Origin: Straminergon stramineum
Lineage: Eukaryota > Streptophyta > Bryopsida > Hypnales > Calliergonaceae
NCBI GenBank assembly: GCA_963920665.1
Contig: OY987265.1
Location: 9,305,001 to 9,369,000 of the forward strand
Direction of reading: 5' to 3'
Length of the DNA stretch: 64,000 nt
In this document: one piece after another, positions 1 to 11,400 of the stretch
Numbering within the stretch: position 1 is the first letter of the stretch
Layout of the letters: every line of letters begins with the position of its first letter
Notes under the pieces: model-generated
Databases searched by the model: none
What the model was told of the DNA's origin: nothing
What the model saw: only the letters and a program-made list of their open reading frames with translations
Translations under genes and position numbers: made by a program

Positions 1-386
1 CTTTGTTTTTGAGGCATTTGAACATACAATGTGGAAGTTCTGGATTTTTGAGTTAATTTTTGAATAAAAAATTAGTTCAGGATTGACCTCTCCTCCTGAG
101 ATGACCTTTCTTCCAGAGAGCTTTCCAATGGTACCAAGAATGTGACCGGGGGCTCATGCTTATGGTTTCTTAGATCACTGCGTATCAAACAAACAAACAA
201 ATGACTCAATTTCATATATAGATTTTGATAGTTTTCAGTATTGTCACCTTCAGCATAGGACTGACTGTTGGATCCTTTGGAGAATTCATGCAATTCTTTT
301 TAACACCATCTTGAAACTTGTGCAATAATTAAGTAAGGTTCAACATTTGGGAAAAGTGGGATGAAGTAAAATTGGTGCTTCACTTA

Positions 387-1106
387 AGGTAAAACAACCC
401 ATTGTGCTCAAAATTAGGAGTACGTACTCATGCCATCGCTGAAATTTTTTCATTTTTTTTCCACGTAAAGACAAGTGTGATAAATAATCAGAGCCCTTGA
501 AATTATATTTTTTTGACAAAGTATGAATTTGCTATAAATTTTTGAAGTGTTCAGCCCTTCATAGCCCAAAAGAATCTATAGACTACCCCAGAACCAACAA
601 AATCTATATCCGTAATGCTCATCTTACACACCTCAAGCAGTCACAATAATTTCTAATGTGAAAGGCCTAAAAAGGTCACTTCCTACAATGAAATTACACT
701 ATAAAGTTTTTTTGTTTGTTTTTAAACAAAAGAAACGGAATTTCATTGCAAAGGGCAAGATACAAAACCGGCACCCACAGGTGGCCTGCCGCGAAAACGA
801 AGGACCACAGACTGACCACACATACCCCCCTTAAAAACCTGACGGACTAACGAAAAAGGCCGCGGAAGCAACACACAGCGAAGCCAGAGGCCTCACTTGG
901 CCTGCCAAGAAAAGGCCCAATCCCCACTAAAGTTAGAAGTTCCTAATGCAGTCACTAATTACTCCATTATTGTCAGTTAAGACATTGATTGTGGTCCAAA
1001 TCTCATTTAGTAATGAAACCCATGATGAGGTCTGAAAAAAGCCATAATGAAGTCATTCCATAGGTGTCCACTATAGGTCATCTGACCACAATGGGTTGTT
1101 TTACCT
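387..1106. mobile_element. 720-bp MITE-like element with 20-bp perfect terminal inverted repeats
   Basis: The left end reads AGGTAAAACAACCCATTGTG at 387-406, and its exact reverse complement lies at 1087-1106. Allowing one mismatch, the match extends inward to about 24 bp. No coding region is visible inside, so this would be a non-autonomous DNA transposon. No convincing target-site duplication was found, so the superfamily is open. A GC-richer block at about 707-925 appears to be a separate insertion. Confidence 0.65.
707..925 (-). mobile_element. Possible LINE 3' end fragment, nested
   Basis: Read on the minus strand this block is clearly GC-richer than its surroundings and ends in a short motif (GCAATGAAATTCCGTTTC) followed by an A-rich tail, seen on the plus strand as T-rich sequence at 707-722. 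That resembles the 3' tail of plant L1-type retrotransposons. It sits inside the 387-1106 element, so it would be a later insertion. There is no coding sequence and the target-site duplication is unclear, so the call is tentative. Confidence 0.3.
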
Positions 1107-1344
1107 GAACTCACTGGAAACTCTGGGTAAGTCTTAGAATGGAAACCTTTAACTTACTTGTGTAAAAAAACACAACAAAAAACACTGTGTAGATTGTCAG
1201 AGGGCCTGCTGAATAGTGCCAGCACCTGAAAATTAGGATCTGGGGTTCACTTATCCCAAAGCCTGTCCACACCATAATGATGACAATCATTATTAGTGTC
1301 CTTTGGCGTCCATTCCTACTGCAGTACGAGGTGGGGGAGTTGAG

Positions 1345-1485
1345 GAGATGCTTAACCCATAGACCGATGGATGACAAAGAATCTCTTTGTGTAGGACGAC
1401 GGAAGTCACGGAATTGCAACTATTCACCTTTGAAATTTTGTACGGAATGGGAAGATCTTCTACAGTACTTTGACCTCCAATGAGT
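1345..1485. repeat. Dispersed repeat, copy 1 (partner near 58.9 kb)
   Basis: This block shares several words with 58892-59010 in the same order and orientation. Examples are GATGGATGACAAAGAATCT against GATGGACGACAAAGAATCT, and a shared ending close to GACCTCCAATG or GACATCCAATG. It directly precedes the TTAA-ended element at 1493. It may be a decayed transposon fragment; no coding content is seen. Confidence 0.45.
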
Positions 1486-1492
1486 ATTTCTT

Positions 1493-2072
1493 TTAACCCC
1501 TGAATGTTCAGATTCATCTCCAGGATTTCAGACTTTAGAAAAATCATTATAAAGTGCTATTTGGAAGCATAATTTGAAATTGAAATAGAAATAAAAGTTG
1601 TAGATTTTGATTTGTAGATTTCATCATTACAATTAGATTCACTAATACTATTATCAATCTTATTTTTCATAAATTTTGAAAGAGAAATTCTAAAATTCCT
1701 TCAAAATTTGATTACAAGCAAAATATTATCATTTTTTGAGTAAAATTTGTTGTAATGGATTTGAAATGAGATTCTCTTCACATGTTGATTTTTTGAAATT
1801 TTTGTGTTCTTTAAATCTAGGATCTCATTTTGGCAAATCCAATTTTGAACTAAAGTCAATGCAGTTTGACCACTTGAAATACTTGTACATTGGTAATTTA
1901 AAAAAAATATGTACTCTATTATTCACCAAAGCCAACCCTTAGATAGGAGAACAACTTCATAGCATATCTCCAAAAATTAGAATAACTTTCATCCCAATAG
2001 TTAGGAAGATGAAATTGCAGTTTCAATCTGTTCATCATCTAGAAAGTGGATGTCAGAGTGCTTAGGGGTTAA
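1493..2072. mobile_element. TTAA-ended non-autonomous element, family 2, copy 1
   Basis: The element begins TTAACCCCTGAATG and ends GCTTAGGGGTTAA, giving short terminal inverted repeats flanked by or including TTAA. It is 580 bp long. A second, diverged copy in the same orientation lies at 37968-38558, alignable over most of its length, for example through the shared internal word CATTATAAAGTGCTATT. No coding capacity is seen. The ends match those of the 954-bp elements at 17574 and 22733, so one transposase probably mobilised both families. Confidence 0.7.
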
Positions 2073-3474
2073 AGTAGGTGATGTCAGGTAGTTCCAAAAA
2101 GATTGATTTCTATGGTCACCAATCCATCCTAAAAGGAATTAAATTAAGAGTTACATTCACATGTTGGATTATTGGTGAATACCAGTATGTGGTAATCAAT
2201 TTAGGAATTGAGATACATTTGAGGCCAAAATCGTCAAAGTTGGTCATTTTCATTAGTCGCGTAAATTGGAAAAGAGAAGTATATAGAAAGAAAGAAAGAT
2301 CAATTCTACAAAATTTTACTCCAATATTATTGGGAAGTGTGAAAACAATTTTTGAAACTCTAATCGTATGGAATATAATATATTAAGGTAGGGTTACTCA
2401 AATCCAATCATGTTCACAAAAGCAAGACCTATACAATCTAGAGAATATATAAGTTAGTTGTTTCTTGTACAATATTCAAAAAGTGAATATAGAAATGAGG
2501 GCATAATTTAAAAAATCCACAATTGAAGTTCAAATAAATTTTTGTTTGACCTTGCCCAATAAGATTAGCAAACTTTGATTCCTTCTAGAGGAGACTTTTG
2601 CACCATGTAAAGTTTCTCTTACTATAATATCTTTGTTACATGCTTTCCAAATTTCAAAAATAGAAAAGAATTTAGTTCACTCTACTTAAAGCTATCAACT
2701 AGGGCAATATAGTTTTTTGGATGGCATAACTTTTGATTATGGGATTGGATTGGAAAATACACATATCTCCATGTAGGAAGTACATTCAATTTGTTCCTTG
2801 TGTCAAAATCTTGGAAAGATCTATTGAAATTGACTTTATAGGAGTCTAGGTGAATTTTCATTTGTCACTTGGAGGAGCAATTGTCTTTTAGTTGAGAAAG
2901 ACAAAATAACCACCACTAAAATCAACAAGTTAACATAATTCTTTTTATACATTCCTTCAATTTCAATTCACCATGATCATATTAGAGGATATTTTATCCT
3001 TCTCGAAGTTTAAATGTTCTCCACAAATGTGTAGGCATTTTAATTCGAGGGTTAATATATTATAGAAGATTTAGGTTAGAAGTAGGCACATTCGAGTTAC
3101 TTTGACTAATAAATCTTTATAGAAATTGATTTTCGGATAGAAATTTTTCATGATTGAGATATTCTTCCTAGGTGTGAATGCATAATTTGAGGATAATTCA
3201 ACAAATATTAACACATAATGGTCGACAACATGCATTCAAAAATTGAAGGTGCATGATTTAAATTCAATTGTAACTTTTGGAATATTCAATTTGGTTATTT
3301 GATTTGAATCAAGAAAGTGACGGCTACCAAGTTTAGTTTCTACTCTAAATATAATAATATTAACTATCAAAAAGTAAAAGAATTCAATAACAAACTCTAG
3401 TAAGATCAAACATCATTGTATGTTTTCATTCCTACTAGTGTAGGTATACCGTTGCCACAACCAAATTAAAAAAT

Positions 3475-3815
3475 AAAAAATAAAAGTCATTTTTTCATTT
3501 TTTCATTTATAAAAACTTTGAAATTCAATATCTTTTATACACAAAGGAGTGTAAGGGCTTTATTTTGTAGTGTTTTGATACGCAATGTGAAAGTAGTTTT
3601 TTTCCAAAATAAAGATAATTTAATTCAATTTTCTAATTCACCAAAACTTTGAAATTTAATATCTTTCACATCGTAGGTCTAAATGCCACAAAATAAAGTC
3701 CGTACACCCCTCCTTATGGTGAGCTTTCCAAAGGTTCCAAGAGCCTCACATGAAAACTCATGTTTTTTTAGATCTCACTGTATCAACAAACAAAACAAAA
3801 CAAACTAGTTAGCTA
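3475..3815. repeat. Foldback repeat with dispersed relatives
   Basis: Two arms at about 3549-3590 and 3660-3705 are imperfect inverted copies: GGGCTTTATTTTGT on one side, ACAAAATAAAGTCC on the other, each near a 'caatgtgaaag' or 'ctttcacatcg' word. The right part also matches about 41045-41270 in inverted orientation, where it lies inside a CACTA-type element. A weaker partial copy lies at about 110-215. No coding content. Confidence 0.5.
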
Positions 3816-5581
3816 ACTAACTAATTTAAGGTATAGACTTTATATTTTAATTCGAAAAATAATATATTTTATAAATGAAAAAGAATTTTGTTTTAAAGTT
3901 TTATTAATGAATTATTCATAAATATTAATTATACTTTAATAAATTACAATGATTTGTTTTCTACCACTTTTTTAAGAAATTGAATTTCTAGAATACTTAT
4001 AAAATATAAAATATAAAATATCAATAATTATTCCAAGGCTATATTAGTTTGATAGTGTTAATAAGACTTGTAGGAATTAGTTAAATGTGTCTACAACGGA
4101 ATAAAATAGTTATTTGAGATTTCTTCAAGCTCATCTTGTTGCTACTTGTTTTTTAGGAAGATATTTACTACAATAAGTAGTTTCATTCCTTAGTGAAAAA
4201 ATGATAACAATCACATGTCTGTACAAAATTTCTACATTGGATTTTGAAAAGTCCATGAGTCATCCTAAACCAATGACTATATGATAGGTGGCACTTTTTA
4301 ATTAAATCATATAATTTTTGCCAATGTGACCTTCCCATAGGATAACACATGGTCACATGTAGTAAAAATATAAAATTAAATCTTATAAATAATCTAAAAG
4401 ATCATTTTGAGTTCAAAGATCCTATTTGATTTTGGGGGTCATGGAATAGAGTCCTTGATAGATTAGGGTTTACTAAATGGATTAGATATATAGTGATCGC
4501 TAGTGAATTCCAATTCCAATTTCTAAACTGAATTTTAGTTTATTTTTAGAATTATTTTTTCTAACAAAAAATGAAAATTTTTTCTTTCTCTAGTAAAGGG
4601 CCAAATTTGAATCATTTGGAGCTTAGAAACATTCAAAAACGAAAAAATTGTTATAATCGCAAAAAAAGGCAGTTTCCTTAAATTCTTGCAACCTATGGAA
4701 GGTGCCCTTGTTAGAAGGCACTTTCTAGGAGTTTGAGTAGGTTAATTTCAAGACAAAAGCTATGAATCCTCATCAATATGTAACGACTTGTTATAATAGA
4801 AATACTTTGAATTTGCATTATTGCTTTTGGCATTAAGTTCTATAAAAAAACTATTTTTTAATGAAACATTTTCTTTATTATATCTACTTTGCAAAAATGA
4901 TTATGCAAGAATTCAAGATGTATAAGTACAAACTATCCCCATGAAAACTATATTGTATGAAGAAATTTGGAACTTCGAAACCAACATTCAATCTTTTAAC
5001 CAAATTGGTATTATTAATTATGATTAGATACACTCTAAATTTGTATCCTATGGTCATTCTAAAATTTCTATGTTTGAAGTTCAAAATTTTCAAATAATGC
5101 CTTAAACCCACCCCAAGGGCTTTAATGGTTCATTGGCAACCATCATGTCACCTTGGATGGCCTTTTCTAAAGTTTTACTAAATTTTCCTGGTATCCATGT
5201 ATACATATTTGTTACTCCCTCTATCTTAAAGTATTGTTGGCGTTTCCTTTGTAAAATACAAAAGAAACATTTGTATTATTTTGAGACAAAGGGAATATCT
5301 TTCAACCAAAAAATACCCCAAGGAAGGTTGAGTATCTATAGTAGTCAATAAGGATACAATCATTGTTAGTATAGCTCCAATTCTATCAAGTTGGTCAAAA
5401 TGGAAGATTGTCATTTAAAGATTCAAACATCACTTGGGATGAATGAGAAGTTATTTGGACAAAACATTGTCCCAAAGCACTCTCATTTTCATCCAAAATA
5501 TGAACTTATGAGTGTTTCAAGGTGACCGGATGATTTCCAAATTTTTGACATCCATCAAGTGAATTACAAATGATTCCAAAA
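3816..5581. other. AT-rich gap, nothing recognised
   Basis: Long AT-rich sequence with only short spurious reading frames on both strands. No gene, RNA gene or bounded element was recognised. A word near 5440 (ATTTGGACAAAACATT) recurs near 19035, which suggests decayed repeats. Confidence 0.5.
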
Positions 5582-5592
5582 GCTTCTTCCAC

Positions 5593-6576
5593 CACAGGTG
5601 CTATTTTGCGAGCTTGTGAGCATGAACTTTTGAGCTTGGGAGCATATAATTTTTTAGAGATTCCATCAAAAAGAGTTGGCTAAAATTTACTATTTTTAAT
5701 AAATTTTATTAATACCTATTACCATAATCCCTTGAACAACCTTGATGTGCCATTTAATGAACTTCACTAGATTTTAAGAAGAAAAAAATTGGTGATTAAT
5801 TAGGATTCTTTTGAAATCAAATGAGGTTGTTCCATTGAAATTTAAATTTTTCTAATCACTCCCCTCTTGCTACTTGGTACCCCTTAGTGTTGAGGAGAGC
5901 CCCCTATTTGCGGAAAGTGGAAAAAAAATCTTTTTTTTCCTTACACAAATATTCCCTATCAACCAAATATTTTCTAAAATGTTAGTAAGTTTGATTATCG
6001 TCACATTAAGACATAAGTGTAGGTACCTCCCCCCATCAGCTTTGAGAAGATCCACACTACTACAAAATAGTGATCAATAAAAATGAAATTTGGTGTGGCT
6101 AAGTTCTTGCCAAACATGTAATGAAATCTTATCAACAATTTTTTTTTCCTCAAAATCTAAACAAATCCAATAAACAACACATTGACAAAAAATTATTGGT
6201 GTGTTCCCATTGACCTTGAGAGGGTCCATTCTGTTATACAACAATGATCAACCAATATTCTATACAAATTTATTTCCATCTTTACTCACCTTTCACGTTA
6301 ATTGGATTCTTCATATTCATAGAGTATACTTCTAGATAAGATTGAAAATTAAAATTTTCATTTGAATTCTATATATCCACGGCAATAGGTCCATGGCAAT
6401 AGTTACTAAAATTTACTAAAAATAATAAATTTTGATCCAAATTTTAAGATGAAATCTATTTTTAGAAATATCATTAAATTTTCTAATACTTTTTCAAACT
6501 TTTGAGCTCAATGCTCATATAATCCTTGCTCAATGTTCATAGGCTCATGCTCACATGCTCACAAAATAGCACTGAT
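5593..6576. mobile_element. 984-bp MULE-like element with an 11-bp target duplication
   Basis: The ends are inverted repeats: CACAGGTGCTATTTTGCGAG at the left, and the right end read in reverse is ATCAGTGCTATTTTGTGAG, continuing into a GTGAGCATGA motif on both sides. The direct repeat GCTTCTTCCAC flanks the element exactly at 5582-5592 and 6577-6587. A duplication of 9-11 bp is typical of Mutator-like elements. No open reading frame of transposase size is present, so it is non-autonomous. A shorter relative lies at 26593-26830. Confidence 0.75.
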
Positions 6577-7082
6577 GCTTCTTCCACGAGCTATGTGAAA
6601 TGAATGAAGCACATTGAAGAATGTTGCAAAAGCAAATTTTTGTCCATTCTTCTAAGATGGAACTAATGTATGGTCACTCGTGTACTACATAATTTTTTTG
6701 TTAGGATCTAAATCACTTCATATAGGAATGGGAAAAAAAATGGAAACCTATAGAAATAAAGATTTCATGCTTGATTTCTTCTCAAGCCATACATTTTACC
6801 CCATTCAAAAGCTTTAGATCAAAATTTGTTCGCTCTCAAGGGACTCTCAAGAGTTAACTTAGTACACTAAAAACTACATTCAATGTCACCTAGATACTAA
6901 CCATTATACTTACTCAAGGCTATAACTTTTTATGAAAGATGAATGCTTTTAACAAAAGCATACATATAGAGAGTTAGATAGACTTACAAACACACACTAT
7001 TCAAAGAGGAGGATCCCTATAAACATAGTTGGTAAAAATATTCATTGAGAGTAAAAATCAGAGAATTTTCAAATCAGTTATT

Positions 7083-7458
7083 AGGGGTAGTCACAGTTCC
7101 TCCATCCTCTACATTTTCTGTGGAGAATGGGGACATGCCTGTTAGTGGTTGGCTATCCACATGCGTTGTGAAAAGGAATATTTTTCTTGGAAGAAATTTT
7201 GTATGCGTTCATTCTTCTACTCCGGAGGAGAAGAATGAACACATACAAAATTTCTTCCAAGAAGAATATTCTACTTTGGACTACGCTATAGCTCCCCATT
7301 GGCTCCCATCAATTCTCCACATCTCATTCTCCACATCTTATTGTCTAAACAAATAAGGGGTGTCACACTTCCTTCACCCGCAAATGCTTCCCATTGGTTC
7401 CTATTACATCTCATTCTCCAAGGAAAATTTTGATGGTGGAGGAACTGTGACTACCCCT
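7083..7458. mobile_element. 376-bp MITE with nested hairpins
   Basis: The left end AGGGGTAGTCACAGTTCCTC is repeated inverted at the right end (7439-7458), and the trinucleotide ATT flanks both sides. Inside, 7176-7218 and 7230-7271 form a nearly perfect inverted repeat of about 42 bp around a short GC-rich loop. The element lies a few hundred bases upstream of the transcribed region of the 8.5-12.7 kb gene, so it may contribute to its promoter. A transcript of the inner arms would be a long double-stranded hairpin and a possible small-RNA source. Confidence 0.75.
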
Positions 7459-7499
7459 ATTGTAGTTGACACAAAATACAGTTTTAGTGTCGTGAAAAC

Positions 7500-8496
7500 T
7501 CATGTTTACTGAGTCGGCTGCCACGGGTCCCCTCCCCCGGCCCGCCTTCTGGTAAAACTCTTTGTTCTTATCTCAAAAAGCCCAAGCAATACTAATAAGT
7601 TAGGTAAGTTAGCCTGCCTGGTCAGGTTGTGTCCTGTGGGGCTGCCTGACTTGGAACTTGTGAGCGCGGAGTGGCCCGTTTGCATTCAGTTGGCAGAAGA
7701 GCTTCCCACTCTCGACGTCTTCGCCAGCTCCCTACGCCATCGCCGGCACCCGTCCCTCGGCTCTCGCTCCGTCGCTGGAGCTCGATCGAACCGCGTCGCA
7801 CCTGCACCATCGTCGCAGCATGTGGAGTGTTAGGGCACTCTCTGTGTTGACGAGCTCCTGGATTGCCCATATCCCCAGCCTCTGCCGGTGAAGAAGTCTG
7901 CGGTGTCCGACCGAATTGCAATAGGACCCTCCTTGGTAGTACTATCCGAAGTCTGCACTGGTACAGAGGGGAGCATTTGTTGGGGTTGCTCGCGTGCACA
8001 AGATATACGGAAGGCCCCACTTCAGTAAGTTCTCTCTCCGTTGGGGGGAGGGGGGTTCTTGTTGCTAGCCTCTAGAGGTTTTAGGTTTCTGGTGCTGCTG
8101 TCAGGCTCTCCTGCGGAAGTCTGCGGTTGGATTAGAATGTATATGGATTGAAGGTGGGAGTCTGGAACGGTGGTGCGTCCGGAATTCACCTAACAAGTCA
8201 CGTAGTCTGCTTGATTCGTTCGCGAAGGCGCATTTTTGGTAGCGAGGTTTCCCCTAGAACAGAAATTGAACCTTGCTTGCTAGTAGGCCGAATGAAAGGC
8301 GACGGCTGTGCGTGTAATGGTTTTCTGTGGTCGCGAAGTTTGGATATGTGAGTTTTTTGCAATAGGAAGGGAGCGCAAGCGAGGGAGTAGCCGTGTCACG
8401 AGCTTATTGATGAATTTACTCAGTCGTAGCGTGGTGCTAATTCAATAGAACTTGTCCTCTTTGTGGACCAGGTTTCAGAATTAAGCTCTCGTCAAG
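7500..8496 (+). promoter_or_regulatory. Promoter and 5' leader, with a probable leader intron at 8025-8478
   Basis: Base composition shifts from AT-rich to GC-rich near 7500, and short CT-rich stretches lead up to the coding start at 8497. A good donor (CTTCA/GTAAGT) at 8025 and an acceptor (GGTTTCAG) ending at 8478 would remove a 454-bp intron from the 5' untranslated leader. The splice sites are seen; their use is inferred. Reading frames in this block on both strands look spurious. Confidence 0.4.
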
Positions 8497-11400
8497 ATGC
8501 CAGACCCGGGGTTTGACCCGAGACAGGAATCGATGAAATTCGTTGGCGCACCATCCTTCGACGGTGACCCGATTTGCTTTGGTCCCAATGAGACTCGTCC
8601 GCTGCCTGGGGGAGGTTCGCCATTACGCTATGCCAGCGATTCAGATGACAGTGGCAAAGCCGTCGTGGTGGATAGCGACACTGACGTGAGTGGAGTCACT
8701 GGCAAGGAGCTGATGAACGTCGCATCGTCCTCGTCCTCGTCAACGGTTGCAGAAACCCAGGACATGTGCAACAAGTAAGATTGCTCTGCTTCACTTTCAA
8801 TCCAAGACTCCAACAGAACAATGATACTATTAAGGTGCTCACTTTACGACTGTTTAATTTTATTCAACTAACACAGACAGACTGCTTTAATTGAGGGACT
8901 ATGGTAGACGGTCGTCGACGTTTAGGATTTTCCTCCCAGCATTCGTGTAGCGTAACGTCACCCCTGCGCGATAGATATCTTCACATTCCTGCCGATAACA
9001 ACCAACCTTGACGTGATTTCGTGTATCGACAAAGACCCATGTATTTTCCATAAATCGTTTTTCTTTGACTGGGCCCAGATCGGGTCGTTTGCCCATCGGT
9101 TAATCTGGAGTAAGGCTTGTGCGGACCGGGCTTTTGACTTTCTGCAAGCATATAGCGAGCCGTGGCATATATCATTAGTTTTCCGTTCGCTGTGTCAAGT
9201 TGGATGTCAATCGAACGTGCGATGCAGCGCTTGTTTTAGAGCAAAGCTTGTATCTTCGACTCGAATGATCTTCTGAATGTTAGCTATTTGGGACGTATCT
9301 GTGAACTTCTAGTTATGATAATGCACTTTGCTGGGCCTTAGCCACTAACTTAACCAGAGAGCGCAGCGTTTTTTTTATCGTACTGTTTCTGAACGATTCC
9401 TGGCACTGTCCTGTGAGCATTGCTGTCGGGTCTCCACCAAATAAACTTTTAATACACGGTGGTCTCAGCCAAAAGAATGGAAATTTTTGATCTTCTAGTG
9501 TTCCCCAGCTGCCTTTGATACAGAATGCACTGATTTATCTTATTAATGAGGGCACAGTATTCAAGTGACTTGATCTACCAAGCAACCAATTTTTATTTTG
9601 TGGAAATTAGATTAAAATAATATAGTAAATATTTCAGCCTGCACTTATTACATTTATTTACAAATAGTGTGTCATGTATAGAAGTTTGTCTTTCACACGC
9701 ACTAATAGGGTAAGTGTGGTTAGACTTCTGGTTCTCTGAATCCTCTTGTTTCTCCTTAACGTATCTTTCGTACCTCCCAGAGAAAGAATAGTTACGGTAC
9801 TCGATCGACCACTAGCTTACAATCGATCAATGCGAACTGGTTCGAACTTAATTCTATGGTCCCCCCTGCCCTCCTCTATATGCTATAGATGCTTGGTGGA
9901 CATGACAGGTGTTAAAAGGTCCTATGGTTTTCATGTTTTACTATTTGACTGCAAGGATAGAGTGTCAGTTATTTGAAAGGGACACTTATTTCTCTTGGTT
10001 GCAACCTGTTGGCGTAATCTTCGGTGAAATTTGACTCGTACAGACCAGGACTTGCAATGCAGATGATTTCACGGTGTAGGGTTGCGCTTGACCACAAAGT
10101 GTACACCGATTTATCCTATTAGTGAGGCCGCAAAATTAGTCGATCAATTGCAAAGTTAGGGTCACTAAAGTTTTCCGAAAATCAGTACGTACAGTACAGT
10201 TTGATATTTCAGCCTGCGCTAACTTAATGTAGTGTGATTTGGGGACATTAGTGTCGCACGCACTAATGGTCAGGATAAATCAGTGTTGTCTGCTTGAAAA
10301 CCCGTGAAACAACTATAGTTAACGAATGATTTCGGCTCCTTTCGTATCTTTTAAGTCAGAAACTTATAGCAGGCATAACATTCTGTAGCACAGTATTGGA
10401 TGCCTGGATGGAGTCAAACAGTTATGTATTTTATTGCAATGTGCGGAAGTCACGGGCCTAAAGTTTTCTCGCATTTCAGATTGTCAAGAGAAATCTTTGC
10501 TTGAATTATTTTATTTCAAACCCATGCTTTGTTTTTTTGCAAGCGCAGCTCATTTTGTTTACATATCAACTTAATTTGTGAGAACTAGGATAGATTACTA
10601 TTCTGATTCTCAATGTAGATCTTGATTCCTAAGGGTGCTTGAAATTGGAGCCCATTCTATGAACATTATAGGCTTCCCATCCGGTCATTCACGCGCGTGC
10701 AGATTAGTAAATTTGTGTTTCTTCTTGCGCTAGATGCGTTATTGGCGTTTCATACTGCCTCATCATTTGCTTCCATCCGAAACAGTCACTTCATTTCACA
10801 TCCATGTCTATTGTGATTTCCGGTGATGCCACAATGATTGTGACCTTGATTTGGGTATAAATATGGGGACCGTATAATTTTGTGCTTTTAAATTAGCTGG
10901 TCATCAGTAAAATACATGGAACTTTGACGTGTGATGATATTATGAAAATATGAGGAAATTTTATTATATGCAATCCTAATCTCTCCTCATCTTTCAAGGC
11001 CACTTCTCTACGCATTAGCTAATTCGCCCTAGCAGCTTGACATAGAGTCATGCGTTATACTCTAGTTTTCTTCCAACAACCTAGTTGTGAATAAATTTTT
11101 GTATCAAAAAGTCTTATTTTTGTTTGATGTAATATTTAACGTGAAATGTGAGTGATATTTAGGATAAAAATCGTTCTACACGTACCTGAACCCCGTCCTG
11201 ACCACTTGAATCTGAGACTCTTAAGTACTGCTTTAGACTTTCTGAGTAATTATTACGACATAGTTTGAATGTGTGAAAGGGTACTATAATCAACGATAGC
11301 GTGTAAAGTGTGCAGGCTATTCCAGAGTGTTATATTAGACCGAGATAATCGGAGTTTCATTCAATTCAGCTGGCGACCCACTGTTCTAGTCTCACACAAG

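Noticed and set aside
1..7000. Search for RNA genes in the AT-rich left part
   Set aside because: No tRNA-like cloverleaf, 5S or spliceosomal RNA signature was seen.
7622..8020. 132-codon minus-strand frame in the GC-rich leader
   Set aside because: Overlapping plus-strand frames are equally long and the sequence has no domain; the block is better explained as leader and promoter.
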